A stretch of 14,111 nucleotides of DNA from Synergistaceae bacterium (GTDB lineage Bacteria > Synergistota > Synergistia > Synergistales > Aminobacteriaceae): NCBI GenBank assembly GCA_022837505.1, contig JALHFZ010000042.1:1-14111 (forward strand). Direction: 5' to 3'. Position numbers and translations under genes: made by a program. Each line of letters opens with the position of its first letter. Position 1 is the stretch's first letter. Shown in pieces: positions 1 to 7,201 of this stretch. Under the pieces are notes generated by a model that saw only the letters and a program-made list of their open reading frames with translations, was not told the origin of the DNA and ran no database searches.

Positions 1-80
1 CCTTCCTCCCGGGCCGATACCTGGCCGCAGTAGACCGTTCTCTTCCAGTTTTCGTCGAAGTGCCGCTCTGTGCCTTCCAT
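1..80 (-). CDS. aspS: Aspartyl-tRNA synthetase, N-terminal fragment (partial, runs off the window)
   Basis: Only the first 26 codons lie in the window; the gene continues past position 1. The visible peptide contains WKRTVYCGQVSAREE, which resembles the start of the N-terminal anticodon-binding OB fold of bacterial AspRS, where a Thr-x-x-CG motif is typical. The enzyme would charge tRNA-Asp (or tRNA-Asx) in the cytoplasm. The ATG at 78-80 is preceded by GGAGGG at 91-96 with a 10-nt spacer. The gene starts 27 bp after the hisS stop on the same strand, and hisS-aspS is a very common bacterial gene pair, so the two are probably co-transcribed. The identification rests on a short peptide plus synteny. 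Confidence 0.75.
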   Translation of the reverse strand, partial: MEGTERHFDENWKRTVYCGQVSAREE

Positions 81-107
81 GGGAACTTTCCCCTCCATTA
101 GAGCCCT

Positions 108-1388
108 TTACCCCTTCCGGGTAGAGAGAAGCTGCGTTCGTATATCAAGGGGAGCATCGGAAACGGGAATTTCCCTCTGCTCTCCGTCCTGAAGATTTTT
201 TACAACCACCGTCCCGGCCGCCACTTCGCTCTCGCCGATGATGCAGGCGAAGCGGGCCTTCCGGGAGGAGGCGGATTTCATCTGGGCTTTCATGCTCCGC
301 TTTCCGTAATCCATATCGGCCGAAATTCCGGCCCTTCTGAGGGCATCCACAAGGCGGAAAAGCTCCGTCCGGGAGGGTTCGTCCAGAGCGACACCGAAGA
401 CGTCAATAAGAGGCTCCGGGCCGAAGGAACACCCCTCCTGCTCCATCACCATGACGATCCGGTCCACCCCGGCGGCGAACCCCACACCGGGGACCGGCGG
501 GCCGCCGATGGCCTCGGCGAGGTTGTCGTAGCGCCCTCCGCCGCAGACGGCGTTCTGAGAGCCGAGGGCTCCCGAGAGGACTTCATAGGCTGTCTTCGTA
601 TAGTAGTCAAGCCCCCGGACGAGCCGTTTGTCTATGTGGTAGGCAGCGCCGAGAGAGTCAAGCCCCGACCGGACAGAATCGAAATGCTCCCGGCATTCTT
701 CGCAGAGGCTTCCCAGCACGTCGGGAGCGTCTTCCGTGACCTTCCGGCACCCCTCCCGCTTGCAGTCAAGGATGCGCAGGGGGTTTCTTTCAAGGCGGTC
801 CCGGCACGTACCGCACAGTTCTTCCGACCGGGAAGCGAAATAATCAGAGAGTTCTTTCCGGTAGGCCGGTCGGCATGCGGGGCACCCCACGGAATTGATG
901 ACCACCTCGAGGCTTGTGAGGCCGAGCCTCCGGAAGGCCTCAAGGGAAAGGGCTATGATCTCCACGTCAGCATAGGGGTGGGGGGAACCGAGGCTCTCGA
1001 AATCCACCTGCCAGAACTGACGGTACCTCCCCTTCTGGGGCCGCTCGTACCGGAACATGGGCCCGGTGCACCACATCTTCACCGGCTGGGGCAGAATATC
1101 CATCCGGTGCTCGAGATAGGACCGCACCATGGAGGCCGTCGCCTCTGGGCGGAGGGTGATGCTGCGCCCGCCCTTGTCAGTGAAGGTGTACATCTCTTTT
1201 TCAACCACATCTGTCGTATCGCCGATTCCCCGGGCGAAGAGTTCCGTATGTTCAAAAATCGGGAGGTGGACCTCCGAGTAGCCGAAGTTCCGGGCCGTCT
1301 CGCCTATGGTCCTGAAGACGTGGGCCCATTTCCACGATTCGTCTGGAAGTATATCCCGAACTCCCCGGGGTGCGCTGATCTCTGCCAT
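108..1388 (-). CDS. hisS: Histidyl-tRNA synthetase
   Basis: Class II synthetase of 426 residues, the normal length, which attaches histidine to tRNA-His in the cytoplasm. The N-terminus reads PRGVRDILPDE. Motif 2 (FRYERPQKGRYRQFWQ) is at residues 112-127, the histidine-specific signature RGLDYY at 258-263, and the motif 3 region with GGGRYDNL and GVGFAAGVDR at 283-310. The anticodon-binding domain follows from about residue 327. The insertion domain holds eight cysteines arranged C169/C172, C192/C195, C209/C214 and C229/C232. Homologues in several anaerobic bacteria carry a similar set, possibly for zinc. The start is supported by GGAGGAG just upstream. The gene has its own promoter at 1463-1491 and leads into aspS. 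Confidence 0.97.
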   Translation of the reverse strand: MAEISAPRGVRDILPDESWKWAHVFRTIGETARNFGYSEVHLPIFEHTELFARGIGDTTDVVEKEMYTFTDKGGRSITLRPEATASMVRSYLEHRMDILPQPVKMWCTGPMFRYERPQKGRYRQFWQVDFESLGSPHPYADVEIIALSLEAFRRLGLTSLEVVINSVGCPACRPAYRKELSDYFASRSEELCGTCRDRLERNPLRILDCKREGCRKVTEDAPDVLGSLCEECREHFDSVRSGLDSLGAAYHIDKRLVRGLDYYTKTAYEVLSGALGSQNAVCGGGRYDNLAEAIGGPPVPGVGFAAGVDRIVMVMEQEGCSFGPEPLIDVFGVALDEPSRTELFRLVDALRRAGISADMDYGKRSMKAQMKSASSRKARFACIIGESEVAAGTVVVKNLQDGEQREIPVSDAPLDIRTQLLSTRKG

Positions 1389-1462
1389 GCTATCTCCTCC
1401 GGATCCGTTGCTTTTCTTCTGCGTTGCGCTGAAGTGGAACAGTTTATTCCGTCACGCAGGCT

Positions 1463-1491
1463 AGTATACTCCATTTTCCCGTATTTTTCAG
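1463..1491 (-). promoter_or_regulatory. Sigma-70-type promoter of hisS-aspS
   Basis: On the minus strand there is CTGAAA (4 of 6 to the -35 consensus, 1486-1491), a 17-bp spacer, and TATACT (5 of 6 to the -10 consensus, 1463-1468). Transcription would start near 1456, giving a leader of about 68 nt before the hisS ATG. It lies immediately downstream of the spoVS terminator, so hisS is insulated from spoVS. Confidence 0.65.
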
Positions 1492-1495
1492 TCAC

Positions 1496-1528
1496 AAAAA
1501 TGCCCGGCTTCTCCGGTAGAGGCCGGGT
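1496..1528 (-). terminator. Rho-independent terminator of spoVS
   Basis: On the minus strand, CCCGGC (1522-1527) pairs with GCCGGG (1503-1508). The stem is probably extended by CTC/GAG with a two-base bulge. A short spacer and five T residues (1496-1500) follow. It sits 32 bp past the spoVS stop and 5 bp before the hisS -35 element. Confidence 0.75.
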
Positions 1529-1559
1529 AAGAGGGGGTGCAGCGGTTTGGAAGGACAGG

Positions 1560-1820
1560 CTACCGCGGTTCTATCTGAAACCGCAGGGCGGTGCGTTCTT
1601 CATCGTCGATGGTGATCTTCGCAAAGGCCGGGATGCAGATCAGATCGATCCCGTTGGCGACGACATACCCTCTCGCGATAGCGATGGCTTTCATCGACTG
1701 ATTGACCGCACCGGCCCCCACGGCCTGAACTTCCACCTCGCCCGCCTCCCGGAGTACAGCGGCAATTGCTCCTGCCACCGACTTCGGCTGTGACTTGGCC
1801 GATACCTTGAGAACTTCCAT
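1560..1820 (-). CDS. spoVS: SpoVS-family protein (stage V sporulation protein S homologue)
   Basis: 86 residues, the standard SpoVS length. It begins MEVLKVSAKSQPKSVAGAIA and contains VEVQAVGAGAVNQSMKAIAIARGY, both strongly typical of the family. SpoVS proteins are small, Alba-like and thought to bind nucleic acid. In Bacillus the protein affects septation and spore coat assembly, but homologues occur in many non-sporulating bacteria where the role is unsettled. The start at 1818-1820 has a near-perfect Shine-Dalgarno AGGAGGT (1828-1834, 7-nt spacer). The open frame extends 38 codons further upstream, but that part is not SpoVS-like. The gene stands alone: 150 bp of AT-rich DNA lies upstream and a terminator follows. 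A possible -10 (TATACT, minus strand, 1917-1922) lies in that gap without a convincing -35. Confidence 0.93.
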   Translation of the reverse strand: MEVLKVSAKSQPKSVAGAIAAVLREAGEVEVQAVGAGAVNQSMKAIAIARGYVVANGIDLICIPAFAKITIDDEERTALRFQIEPR

Positions 1821-1970
1821 CAAGAAGACCTCCTTCTTAGTGAGACGAATCCGGCATAACAGGGAAAACCCCCCGTATAACGCACTATGGAAGCAGCTGA
1901 AGGAAATTATCAAATAAGTATAACCGATTATCATGAAAATGTGCTAAAAAATATTTTAACTCAAAAAATT

Positions 1971-2978
1971 TTAAGGGCAGCCGCTCGTCTCGTTTCTGCT
2001 TCTCAGAGCGTTGATCTCCCTTTCCTGTTCATCGAGCTCGGACCTGACAGAATTGTCAAGACGCCGCAGCAATTCCGTCCGCATGCGCCTTCCCAGATCA
2101 TCCCGATTTTTTTCTTTGACGCCCGATCCGCCCCAGGAGATCTTTTCCCGCTGGGAGTAGAGGTCTAAATCCACGAGCCGATCGCCGTCGCTGCCGTATT
2201 CGAGGCCGATCAGTATCTCCTTGACATCCCGGGGGGAGAGAAAGGTGAAAAGCCTGATTTTGTATATACGGATCGGCATGAGGATATGGGCGAAATCCTT
2301 TCCCCACCCCTCCCCGAGGATCATGCCGACTTCGAGAGCCTCAAGGACTAGGCGCAGCCTTTCGTACTGCTGGCGGAAGCACCCCCACGCATCGGTGATG
2401 CGGATCTCAAGCTCGTTCCATTGGCGGTTTTCAAGGCCTTCGCTGAAATACCAGAGGGCCTTGTTCTGGAGGGAGGCGAAGAGTTCCTCGTATCCCGTGT
2501 TTTTTATGTAGAGGACTTCATCGAAAAGATCTTCCATGGAGAGGGGCTGATTGAGGGCTTTTTGAGTGAAGCAGACGGCTGTGCTTTTCCTGCGGGGGGA
2601 ACGGAGGATGTGGCGGAGGGTTCCCCGGGACGCGTCGTAGTCCTCGGTCATCTGCTGCAGGACCCGCTCTTTGTCTCCGAAGACCCGGAAGAAGAGCAGA
2701 CGGGGGAGAAGAACGGCTGAATCGACATATTCCTTTCCCTTTCCGCTGATCAGAAAGGCGAGGATTTCTTCCGAAGGGGCGTCGGCGACCCACAGGTTTC
2801 GTCCTCCCCTCTTTCCGCTCGAAGCCACCAGGATCGTCTGCCCCTCCACGGCCACATCAAGGGCCTCCGCAAGGGTGTGCTCTTCGAGAGAGAACCGGCC
2901 GGAAAGATTTTTTACGAGCTCTTCCTTCCGCCCCCGCAGCAGAAGCGTTCTCGGACCGCCCCGGACTATGGACAGCAT
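1971..2978 (-). CDS. Unrecognised protein, 335 residues, co-transcribed with a metallophosphoesterase
   Basis: I do not recognise this family. The protein is soluble-looking, with no signal peptide and no membrane segment. The N-terminus (MLSIVRGGPRTLLLRGRKEE) is followed by alternating alpha/beta-like sequence. The middle is rich in charged and aromatic residues (NKALWYFSEGLENRQWNELE), and the C-terminal 60 residues are highly charged and probably helical (RSELDEQEREINALRSRNE). No catalytic motif, Cys cluster or Walker motif stands out. An ATG two codons upstream (2982-2984) touches the Shine-Dalgarno AGGAGGG directly. The ATG at 2976-2978 has a 6-nt spacer, so I chose that one. The stop of the phosphoesterase gene is 17 bp upstream on the same strand, implying one transcript and perhaps a joint function. 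Codon usage matches its neighbours, so it looks like a genuine gene. Confidence 0.8.
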   Translation of the reverse strand: MLSIVRGGPRTLLLRGRKEELVKNLSGRFSLEEHTLAEALDVAVEGQTILVASSGKRGGRNLWVADAPSEEILAFLISGKGKEYVDSAVLLPRLLFFRVFGDKERVLQQMTEDYDASRGTLRHILRSPRRKSTAVCFTQKALNQPLSMEDLFDEVLYIKNTGYEELFASLQNKALWYFSEGLENRQWNELEIRITDAWGCFRQQYERLRLVLEALEVGMILGEGWGKDFAHILMPIRIYKIRLFTFLSPRDVKEILIGLEYGSDGDRLVDLDLYSQREKISWGGSGVKEKNRDDLGRRMRTELLRRLDNSVRSELDEQEREINALRSRNETSGCP

Positions 2979-2984
2979 GATCAT

Positions 2985-2991
2985 CCCTCCT
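2985..2991 (-). promoter_or_regulatory. Ribosome binding site that decides the start of the 335-residue protein
   Basis: AGGAGGG on the minus strand directly abuts one ATG (2982-2984) and lies 6 nt before a second in-frame ATG (2976-2978). Normal spacing favours the second. Confidence 0.7.
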
Positions 2992-2995
2992 GTTT

Positions 2996-3616
2996 TTAAA
3001 GCCCTCTTTTTCTCCTTCCGAGCCTTGCGTCGTTCACATACTCGGGGTAGGGAAGGGAGTAGACTCTCCCCGTATCAGCCGCAATGACATTTACCGCCGC
3101 AATGCCGTTAAGAAAAAGAGTTTTCCCTTCCGGCGGATCGGATACATTCGGATCATGGCCGAAGAGATTGTACCGGCCGAAGGGCGTGAGAAACCCCGGC
3201 ATATCATGGCTCAGGTTCAGGTCAAAGCCGCAGGCCTTCATTCTTCCCTTCCCCTCGAAAAGCAGGCTGTCGGGAAAAAGAGAGCGGACTGTGGCGGGAT
3301 GGTCATGATTTCCCATGACCACGGCGAGGGAGCGTTTTTTCTCGCTCCTGAGGATCCCGCTCAGCTGCGTGACCGAGTGAATATACCGGGGAAGCTCCCA
3401 GGGGGCAATCTCGAGCTTCACGTTGTCCGCCAGATCGCCCGTATGGATGATCCACAGGGGGTCGAGAAGGCGGATCAGCCGGGCAATAGACCCATAAAAC
3501 GTGAAGGGCGTGTCGGAGATGTGAAGGATCACCCTCCCCTTCAGCCGCCGAAGCTCCTCCGGAACATAGACGCCGAACAGAATACCGTATAATGAATTCC
3601 ACCAGTGTTTTTCCAT
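2996..3616 (-). CDS. Calcineurin-like metallophosphoesterase with altered metal-site motifs
   Basis: 206 residues. The fold is recognised from ordered motifs: HISDTP (residues 32-37), HTGDLADN (58-65), VMGNHDH (100-106), LSHD (135-138) and FGHDPN (152-157). These match the DxH, GDxxD, GNHD, H and GHxH series of binuclear metal phosphoesterases. The usual His of DxH is Pro37 and the final His of GHxH is missing, so the metal site may be incomplete or rearranged. The substrate is unknown. Two starts are possible: 3646 (AAGGA upstream) or 3616 (GAGGCGGG upstream). I prefer 3616, because an extended -10 (TGGTACAAT, minus strand) begins at the longer start and the extra residues read through the binding site. 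It is divergent from tex and probably co-transcribed with the following unknown gene. Confidence 0.82.
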   Translation of the reverse strand: MEKHWWNSLYGILFGVYVPEELRRLKGRVILHISDTPFTFYGSIARLIRLLDPLWIIHTGDLADNVKLEIAPWELPRYIHSVTQLSGILRSEKKRSLAVVMGNHDHPATVRSLFPDSLLFEGKGRMKACGFDLNLSHDMPGFLTPFGRYNLFGHDPNVSDPPEGKTLFLNGIAAVNVIAADTGRVYSLPYPEYVNDARLGRRKRGL

Positions 3617-3636
3617 GAATATCCCGCCTCTGTTGA

Positions 3637-3645
3637 ATTGTACCA
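3637..3645 (-). promoter_or_regulatory. Extended -10 promoter for the metallophosphoesterase gene
   Basis: TGG-TACAAT on the minus strand has the extended TGn motif and matches 5 of 6 in the -10 hexamer. No good -35 is seen. A start near 3630 would give a leader of about 14 nt to the ATG at 3616. Confidence 0.45.
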
Positions 3646-3679
3646 TGATCGTCCTTCAATTTTTTCTCCCCCTGCTCCG

Positions 3680-3688
3680 TGCTAGAAT
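3680..3688 (+). promoter_or_regulatory. Extended -10 promoter for tex
   Basis: TGC-TAGAAT has the TGn extension and 5 of 6 in the -10 hexamer. The -35 region is only a T-run. Transcription would start near 3695, giving a leader of about 18 nt that contains GGAGGT (3702-3707), 5 nt before the tex ATG. Confidence 0.5.
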
Positions 3689-3712
3689 GGGAAAAAAAAG
3701 CGGAGGTCTTTC

Positions 3713-5851
3713 ATGAATTCCCTTATCGCCCTCAGGGTGTCCCAGGAACTGAAACTGTCAGTGCCGGCCGTGGAGGCCGTCCTCTCCCTTATGGAAGAAG
3801 GCTCCACCGTCCCCTTCATCGCCCGGTACCGCAAGGAAGCCACGGGCAGCCTCGATGAAGAGGTTATCCTCGCCATTTCCGACCGGTACGGACGCCTCGA
3901 AGAACTTGAGGCAAGAAAAAAGTCCATCCGCTCATCCCTCACTGAAAGAGGGCTGCTGACGGCCGAACTCGAGAAGCGTATTGCCTCGGCCTCATCCCTG
4001 ACAGTCCTTGAGGACGTCTACCTTCCCTTCCGGCCGAAGCGGAAGACCCGGGCCTCCGCGGCCGTACAGAAGGGGCTCGCTCCCCTGGCGGATCTTCTCC
4101 TCGCCCAGGGAGAGGAGGACCCCGCCCATATGGCCCGTCCCTTCCTTTCGGAGGAGCTCGAAGTATCCTCCGTGGAGGAGGCCCTCCAGGGGGCGCAGGA
4201 CATCCTCGCCGAAAGATTCAGCGAGGACGGAGAGGCCCGGCGGTTAATGCGCCGCCTCTTTAGCCGAAGGGGGCGGATCAGAAGCTCCCTGGCCCGGGGC
4301 AGGGAAGAGGAGGGGGCCAACTTCCGGGACTACTTCGGCAGAGAGGAATCCGCCGCCGCCGCCCCCTCCCATAGGGTCCTCGCCATGTTCCGGGGGGAGA
4401 AGGAAAAGATCCTCGTCCTCTCCTTTCTTCCGCCGGAAGAAGAAGCCTTCGCCCTTCTCCGCCCCCTCTTCCTTCGGGGGACAGGGCCCGCTTCCCTCCT
4501 TGTGGAGCAGGCACTAGAGGACGGCTATCGCCGCCTTCTTGCCCCTTCCATGGAGACGGAGCTTCGGAATGCCCTGAAGAAACGGGCTGACCGGGAGGCC
4601 ATCTCGGTCTTCGGCCGGAATATCCGGGAGATGCTGCTCGCCCCTCCCCTGGGACCGAAAAACATCCTCGCCGTGGACCCGGGCTTCCGTACGGGGTGCA
4701 AATTCGTCTGTCTCAACCGCCAGGGAGACCTGCTCCACTCCGGGGTGATCTACCCCCACCCCCCTCAGAATGACGGGGAGGGAAGCGCAGGGATAATCAG
4801 AAAAACCCTTGAGGACTACTCCATCGAGGCGGTGGCCATAGGGAACGGCACTGCCGGACGGGAGACGGAGCGTTTTTTCAAATCCCTCGCCCTCCCTCCG
4901 TCCCTGATCGTCACCCTTGTGAACGAAAGCGGCGCCTCCGTCTATTCCGCCTCTGAAACAGCCAGGAGGGAGTTTCCCGACCGGGATATCACCGTCAGGG
5001 GGGCGGTCTCCATCGGCAGGCGCCTGCTCGACCCCCTCTCCGAGCTCGTAAAGATCGATCCCAAGGCCATCGGCGTGGGGCAGTACCAGCACGACGTGGA
5101 CCAGAAGGAGCTCAAAAAAAGCCTCTCCGCCGTAGTGGAGTCCTGCGTTCATGCCGTGGGGGTGAATGTGAACACCGCCAGCGCGGAACTTCTTTCCTAC
5201 GTCTCGGGGATCGGGCCGGCCATGGCGGACCAGATCGTGCGGTTCCGGGAGGAGAAGGGCCCTTTCTCCGACCGGAAGTCCCTCCTCTCCGTTCCCCGCC
5301 TCGGAGCGAAGACCTTCGAGCAGGCCGCCGGCTTTCTGCGGATCCCCGGAGGACACAACCCCCTCGACGGGAGCGCCGTCCACCCCGAGCGGTACACCCT
5401 GGTGAAAAGAATCGCCGCCGACCTCGGCTGTTCCGTGGAGGATCTTATGAAAAACCGCGAGCTCCGGCAGAAGATCTCCCCGGAGAAATATATTTCCCCC
5501 CAGGCGGGGATGCCCACCCTCCTTGATATTCTTGCGGAACTTGAGAAGCCGGGGAGGGACCCCCGCTCCTCCTTCGAACTTTTCTCCTATGCCGAGGGGG
5601 TGGAGACCCTCGAGGACCTTCATCCGGGGATGGAGCTTCCCGGAGTGGTGACGAACATCACCTCCTTCGGAGCCTTCGTCGATCTCGGTGTCCACCAGGA
5701 CGGGCTCGTTCACCGGAACCATATCTCCCCGGCCGAACGGGGCGCCCTGAAGCCCGGGCTGCAGGTAAAGGTATCAGTCCTTGAGGTGGATCTCGAGCGG
5801 AAGAGGATCTCCCTCTCAATGAAAACAGGACGGAAGGGGAAGGGGTCATGA
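3713..5851 (+). CDS. tex: Tex family S1 RNA-binding protein (transcription accessory protein)
   Basis: 712 residues, near the usual Tex length. Tex is a conserved cytoplasmic nucleic-acid-binding protein linked to transcription and RNA metabolism. Domains in order: N-terminal helical Tex region with STVPFIARYRKEATGSLDE (31-49) and EDVYLPFRPKRKT (about 100-112); a YqgF/RuvC-like RNase H fold starting at NILAVDPGFRTGCK (about 317); tandem helix-hairpin-helix elements with VNVNTASAELLSYVSGIGP (from about 484); and a C-terminal S1 domain with GVVTNITSFGAFVDLGVHQD (about 643-662). All domains are complete. The start has GGAGGT 5 nt upstream. The stop overlaps the ATG of the next gene by 4 bp, so the flavoprotein is probably translationally coupled. 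The gene is divergent from the metallophosphoesterase. Confidence 0.97.
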   Translation: MNSLIALRVSQELKLSVPAVEAVLSLMEEGSTVPFIARYRKEATGSLDEEVILAISDRYGRLEELEARKKSIRSSLTERGLLTAELEKRIASASSLTVLEDVYLPFRPKRKTRASAAVQKGLAPLADLLLAQGEEDPAHMARPFLSEELEVSSVEEALQGAQDILAERFSEDGEARRLMRRLFSRRGRIRSSLARGREEEGANFRDYFGREESAAAAPSHRVLAMFRGEKEKILVLSFLPPEEEAFALLRPLFLRGTGPASLLVEQALEDGYRRLLAPSMETELRNALKKRADREAISVFGRNIREMLLAPPLGPKNILAVDPGFRTGCKFVCLNRQGDLLHSGVIYPHPPQNDGEGSAGIIRKTLEDYSIEAVAIGNGTAGRETERFFKSLALPPSLIVTLVNESGASVYSASETARREFPDRDITVRGAVSIGRRLLDPLSELVKIDPKAIGVGQYQHDVDQKELKKSLSAVVESCVHAVGVNVNTASAELLSYVSGIGPAMADQIVRFREEKGPFSDRKSLLSVPRLGAKTFEQAAGFLRIPGGHNPLDGSAVHPERYTLVKRIAADLGCSVEDLMKNRELRQKISPEKYISPQAGMPTLLDILAELEKPGRDPRSSFELFSYAEGVETLEDLHPGMELPGVVTNITSFGAFVDLGVHQDGLVHRNHISPAERGALKPGLQVKVSVLEVDLERKRISLSMKTGRKGKGS

Positions 5852-7101
5852 CTCCCCCCAGGGTCGTGGTCATCGGAGGAGGGGCGGCGGGGCTGATAGC
5901 CGCAGGGCGCGCAGCCGAGGCCGGAGCGTCGGTCATCCTCGTGGAGAAAAACCAGACGGTGGGGTCGAAGCTGGTCCTCAGCGGCAAGGGACGGTGCAAC
6001 CTCACAAGCGGGGAGGAGGACCCGGAGGTTTTTCTTTCGAAGTTCGGTCCCAAGGGGAAATTTCTCTACTCGGCCTTCTCCCGTTTCGGCCCCCGGGAAA
6101 CCCTCGAATTCTTTAATTCCAGGGGGCTCGCAACGAAGATGGAGCGGGGCAAGCGGATTTTCCCCGCCCGGGGAGGGTCGGAACAGGTGGTGACCTGCCT
6201 GCTGAACTATCTGAAGGACGGAGGGGCCTCCGTCTACCGGAACCGGGAGGCCATCAATCTCGAGATCAGAAACGGCACCGTCGTCCGCTTTCTTCTCCGG
6301 GGGCAGGAGGTGGAGGGGGACGCCTTCATCCTCTGCACGGGAGGACGCTCCTTCCGGAAGACCGGCTCCACCGGCGACGGCTACCGTTTCGCCCAGAGGG
6401 CGGGGCATACCATCATCCCCCCCCGTCCGGCCCTCTGCCCGGTGAAGACAAAGGAGAAATGGCCTCTCATCGCCCGGGGGCTCATGCTGAAAAACGTCTC
6501 CCTCACCCTTCTGCGGAACGGCGAGGTTCTTGCCCAGCGTTTCGGAGAGCTGCTTTTAACCCATTTCGGCATCAGCGGCCCCATCGCCATGGACATGAGC
6601 CGGGAGATCGCCGACGCCGAGGCCCTGGGGGGCGCATCCCTTACCATCGATCTGAAGCCCGCCCTCTCCCATGAGGTTCTCTCCGCCCGCATCGGCCGGG
6701 ATTTCGCCGCCTTCTCCCCCCTCCCCTTCCGGGAGGCTCTGAAGGATCTGCTCCCCCGGGGGATCATCCCGGTGGTCCTCTCCCTGGCCACCATCCCGCC
6801 GGATCAGAAGGCGGGGCAGATCACGACTGAGGAGATTTCGAAGCTCGCGGCGCTTTTGAAAGCCATCCCCCTCACCCCCGACGGCCTGCTCGGCTTTGAC
6901 TGGGCAATCGTCACCGCCGGAGGGGTGGACCTGAGGGAGGTGGATCCACGGACCATGCAGTCGAAACTGGTGAAGAATCTCTATATCGCCGGGGAGCTTC
7001 TCGACCTCGACGGCCCGACCGGGGGGTTCAACCTGCAGATGTGCTGGAGCACCGGGTACATCGCCGGAGAGAGCGCGGCCCTGGCAACCTGGTCACACTG
7101 A
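5848..7101 (+). CDS. BaiN/HI0933-type FAD-dependent oxidoreductase
   Basis: 417 residues, typical of the HI0933/YhiN/BaiN flavoprotein family. The N-terminal Rossmann motif VVVIGGGAAGLIAAGRAAEA binds FAD, with Glu33 (VEKN) placed for the ribose. The family signature LVLSGKGRCNLTS follows at about 42-54. The C-terminus carries the second FAD motif, LVKNLYIAGELLDLDGPTGG, then FNLQMCWSTGYIAGE. BaiN of gut clostridia has been linked to bile acid dehydroxylation steps, but most family members have no known substrate, so a general redox role is all that can be claimed. The start overlaps the tex stop (ATGA), with GGAAGGGG upstream. A strong terminator follows 29 bp after the stop. Confidence 0.93.
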   Translation: MTPPRVVVIGGGAAGLIAAGRAAEAGASVILVEKNQTVGSKLVLSGKGRCNLTSGEEDPEVFLSKFGPKGKFLYSAFSRFGPRETLEFFNSRGLATKMERGKRIFPARGGSEQVVTCLLNYLKDGGASVYRNREAINLEIRNGTVVRFLLRGQEVEGDAFILCTGGRSFRKTGSTGDGYRFAQRAGHTIIPPRPALCPVKTKEKWPLIARGLMLKNVSLTLLRNGEVLAQRFGELLLTHFGISGPIAMDMSREIADAEALGGASLTIDLKPALSHEVLSARIGRDFAAFSPLPFREALKDLLPRGIIPVVLSLATIPPDQKAGQITTEEISKLAALLKAIPLTPDGLLGFDWAIVTAGGVDLREVDPRTMQSKLVKNLYIAGELLDLDGPTGGFNLQMCWSTGYIAGESAALATWSH

Positions 7102-7130
7102 GGAACTCAAAAAGACAGAATGGCCGTGAC

Positions 7131-7169
7131 AAAAAGAGGACTTCCGGCGGCGCCGGAAGTCCTCTTTTT
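7131..7169. terminator. Bidirectional terminator between the flavoprotein gene and gap1
   Basis: A perfect inverted repeat: an 18-bp arm (7131-7148), a 3-nt loop, and an 18-bp arm (7152-7169). The outer five pairs are A/T, giving a T-run on either strand. It serves tex and the flavoprotein gene (plus) and gap1 (minus, 32 bp after its stop). Confidence 0.93.
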
Positions 7170-7201
7170 GCCTCTATGCAGGGGGAAACATTTTCCCGCT
7201 G

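Noticed and set aside
636..1793. Long plus-strand open frame (385 codons) opposite hisS and spoVS
   Set aside because: It lies antisense to two clear genes, crosses their promoter and terminator, and has no recognisable domain. High GC commonly leaves such frames open.
1821..1934. 38-codon extension of SpoVS
   Set aside because: The extra residues are not SpoVS-like, and an excellent ribosome binding site sits before the standard start.
4514..5722. 402-codon minus-strand open frame opposite tex
   Set aside because: Entirely within a complete Tex coding region. Its protein is rich in Gly, His and Pro in the way of reverse-frame shadows and matches nothing known.
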